Below the pieces are notes generated by a model. It ran no database searches and had not been told where the DNA came from. It was given only the letters and a program-made list of their open reading frames with translations. The position numbers and the translations under genes were made by a program. Positions 63,458 to 64,000 of a stretch of DNA of 64,000 nt are shown here, in pieces (within the stretch, counting starts at the first letter, position 1; every line of letters begins with the position of its first letter). The stretch comes from Ornithobacterium rhinotracheale DSM 15997 (lineage in GTDB: Bacteria; Bacteroidota; Bacteroidia; Flavobacteriales; Weeksellaceae), in contig NC_018016.1 in the NCBI RefSeq assembly GCF_000265465.1, positions 997,501 to 1,061,500 of the forward strand. Reading direction: 5' to 3'.

Positions 63458-64000
63458 TTAGTTTATAAATTCAAATTCTTTGACTCCCTTTAATCCTGGA
63501 TTTTTGAAGTAGGCCTCAAGAGAACCATGTAGTTTAATTTCTTTTTTGTAATTCTCAGGCTTTGTTTTTAAGCTTAAAGCATCTCTTTCTTTTTTGGTTG
63601 GTAATTGAACTATTAAACATTTTTCAATATTGGTTTCATCTGCAGATGCTGCTATTAAAATATTTGTTTCACTACCCCAAGTTTTCATGTTGAATTCGGC
63701 ATCTTTAGTGCTATTTCCTTTAATGTCTCCTACGATAAAACCTTTAATCCATGCTTTAGTTTTGTCTTGTTTCGCTATTGCTTCAGCTACAGAGTAAGGG
63801 TTTGTTTTTGAGCCTTTCTCTGTATTTCCACCGGTGCTAGGTGGATTAGGAGTTGGATTAGGAGTTGGATTCGGATTTGGCGCAGGTGCAGGTGTTGATG
63901 TTGCAGATGTGTCAAATGTAATATCATTTTGGCTTACTACTTTGATTTGTTTTTTGCCGTTAAACTCTGTAAATGTGCCAGAAACTGTTACTATTTGTCC
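63458..64000 (-). CDS. Secreted DUF6359-like protein, C-terminal part (5' partial)
   Basis: The minus-strand frame is open from the window edge for 180 codons. It begins inside an OB-fold-like segment (GQIVTVSGTFTEFNGKKQIK and VVSQNDITF), passes through a Pro/Asn-rich linker coded by repeated AATCCAACTCCT units (PNPTPNPTPNPPS), and ends in a domain opening NPYSVAEAIAKQDKTKAWIKGFIVG, which is the DUF6359 pattern of Bacteroidota secreted proteins. An internal ATG at 63688 is not the true start. Function unknown; extracellular. Confidence 0.7.
   Translation of the reverse strand, partial: GQIVTVSGTFTEFNGKKQIKVVSQNDITFDTSATSTPAPAPNPNPTPNPTPNPPSTGGNTEKGSKTNPYSVAEAIAKQDKTKAWIKGFIVGDIKGNSTKDAEFNMKTWGSETNILIAASADETNIEKCLIVQLPTKKERDALSLKTKPENYKKEIKLHGSLEAYFKNPGLKGVKEFEFIN

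Overview
The window is a stretch of low-GC chromosome from a Bacteroidota bacterium, most likely of the Flavobacteriales/Weeksellaceae type. The signs are a SusC/SusD pair, TonB receptors with carboxypeptidase-like N-termini, HU-HIG type DNA-binding proteins, many SPII/SPI export signals, poor Shine-Dalgarno sites, and promoters of the Bacteroidota form (TTTG, about 19-20 bp, TAnnTTTG). The species cannot be fixed from sequence alone. A perfect parS palindrome next to mnmG, plus a second parS-like site overlapping the next start codon, suggests that the left end lies in the origin-proximal, ParB-bound part of the chromosome.

Layout. 0-7.7 kb: patatin/Omp85-type outer-membrane protein (cut by the window start), mnmG, a methyltransferase, two envelope lipoproteins (lipocalin-like and OmpA-like), an Nfu-type Fe-S carrier and a gamma-carbonic anhydrase. 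7.9-11 kb: aspartokinase coupled to a bifunctional OlsF-like ornithine-lipid synthase. 11-17 kb (minus strand): an amino-acid decarboxylation operon with its own promoter and terminator. It holds a PLP arginine/lysine-type decarboxylase broken by two frameshifts, a pyruvoyl histidine decarboxylase, an APC antiporter and a second pyruvoyl enzyme of the PSD/PsiD family. 17-20.3 kb: maf and small envelope proteins, one of them decayed. 20.4-33.3 kb: leuS, then a glycan/LPS assembly region (two GT2, GT4, PIG-L deacetylase, O-antigen ligase, TupA-type ATP-grasp, membrane acetyltransferase), then a TPR protein, ribH and rnhA.

33.3-53 kb is the accessory part. A cassette made of a roughly 500-nt structured leader, large secreted surface proteins with shared stalks and swapped C-terminal domains, and an HU-HIG gene occurs twice (about 33.4-38.1 kb and 47.7-52.9 kb). 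The copies are separated by ordinary genes: a TonB receptor/beta-helix lipoprotein pair, a two-component system, yraN, ldcA, cysS and folE. The second copy also has an unclassified reverse transcriptase 35 bp downstream of a 257-bp inverted-repeat element, an (AC)17 tract in the leader, and a surface protein whose FISUMP C-terminus looks like the variable region of a diversity-generating retroelement. No template repeat was found in the window. The first copy has a 5'-truncated HU gene and no reverse transcriptase. This is the best candidate for an undescribed system.

53-64 kb: the conserved rimP-nusA-infB operon, a SusC/SusD nutrient-uptake pair, a small secreted protein and the C-terminal part of a DUF6359-like secreted protein that runs off the right edge. 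No tRNA, rRNA or CRISPR array was recognised.
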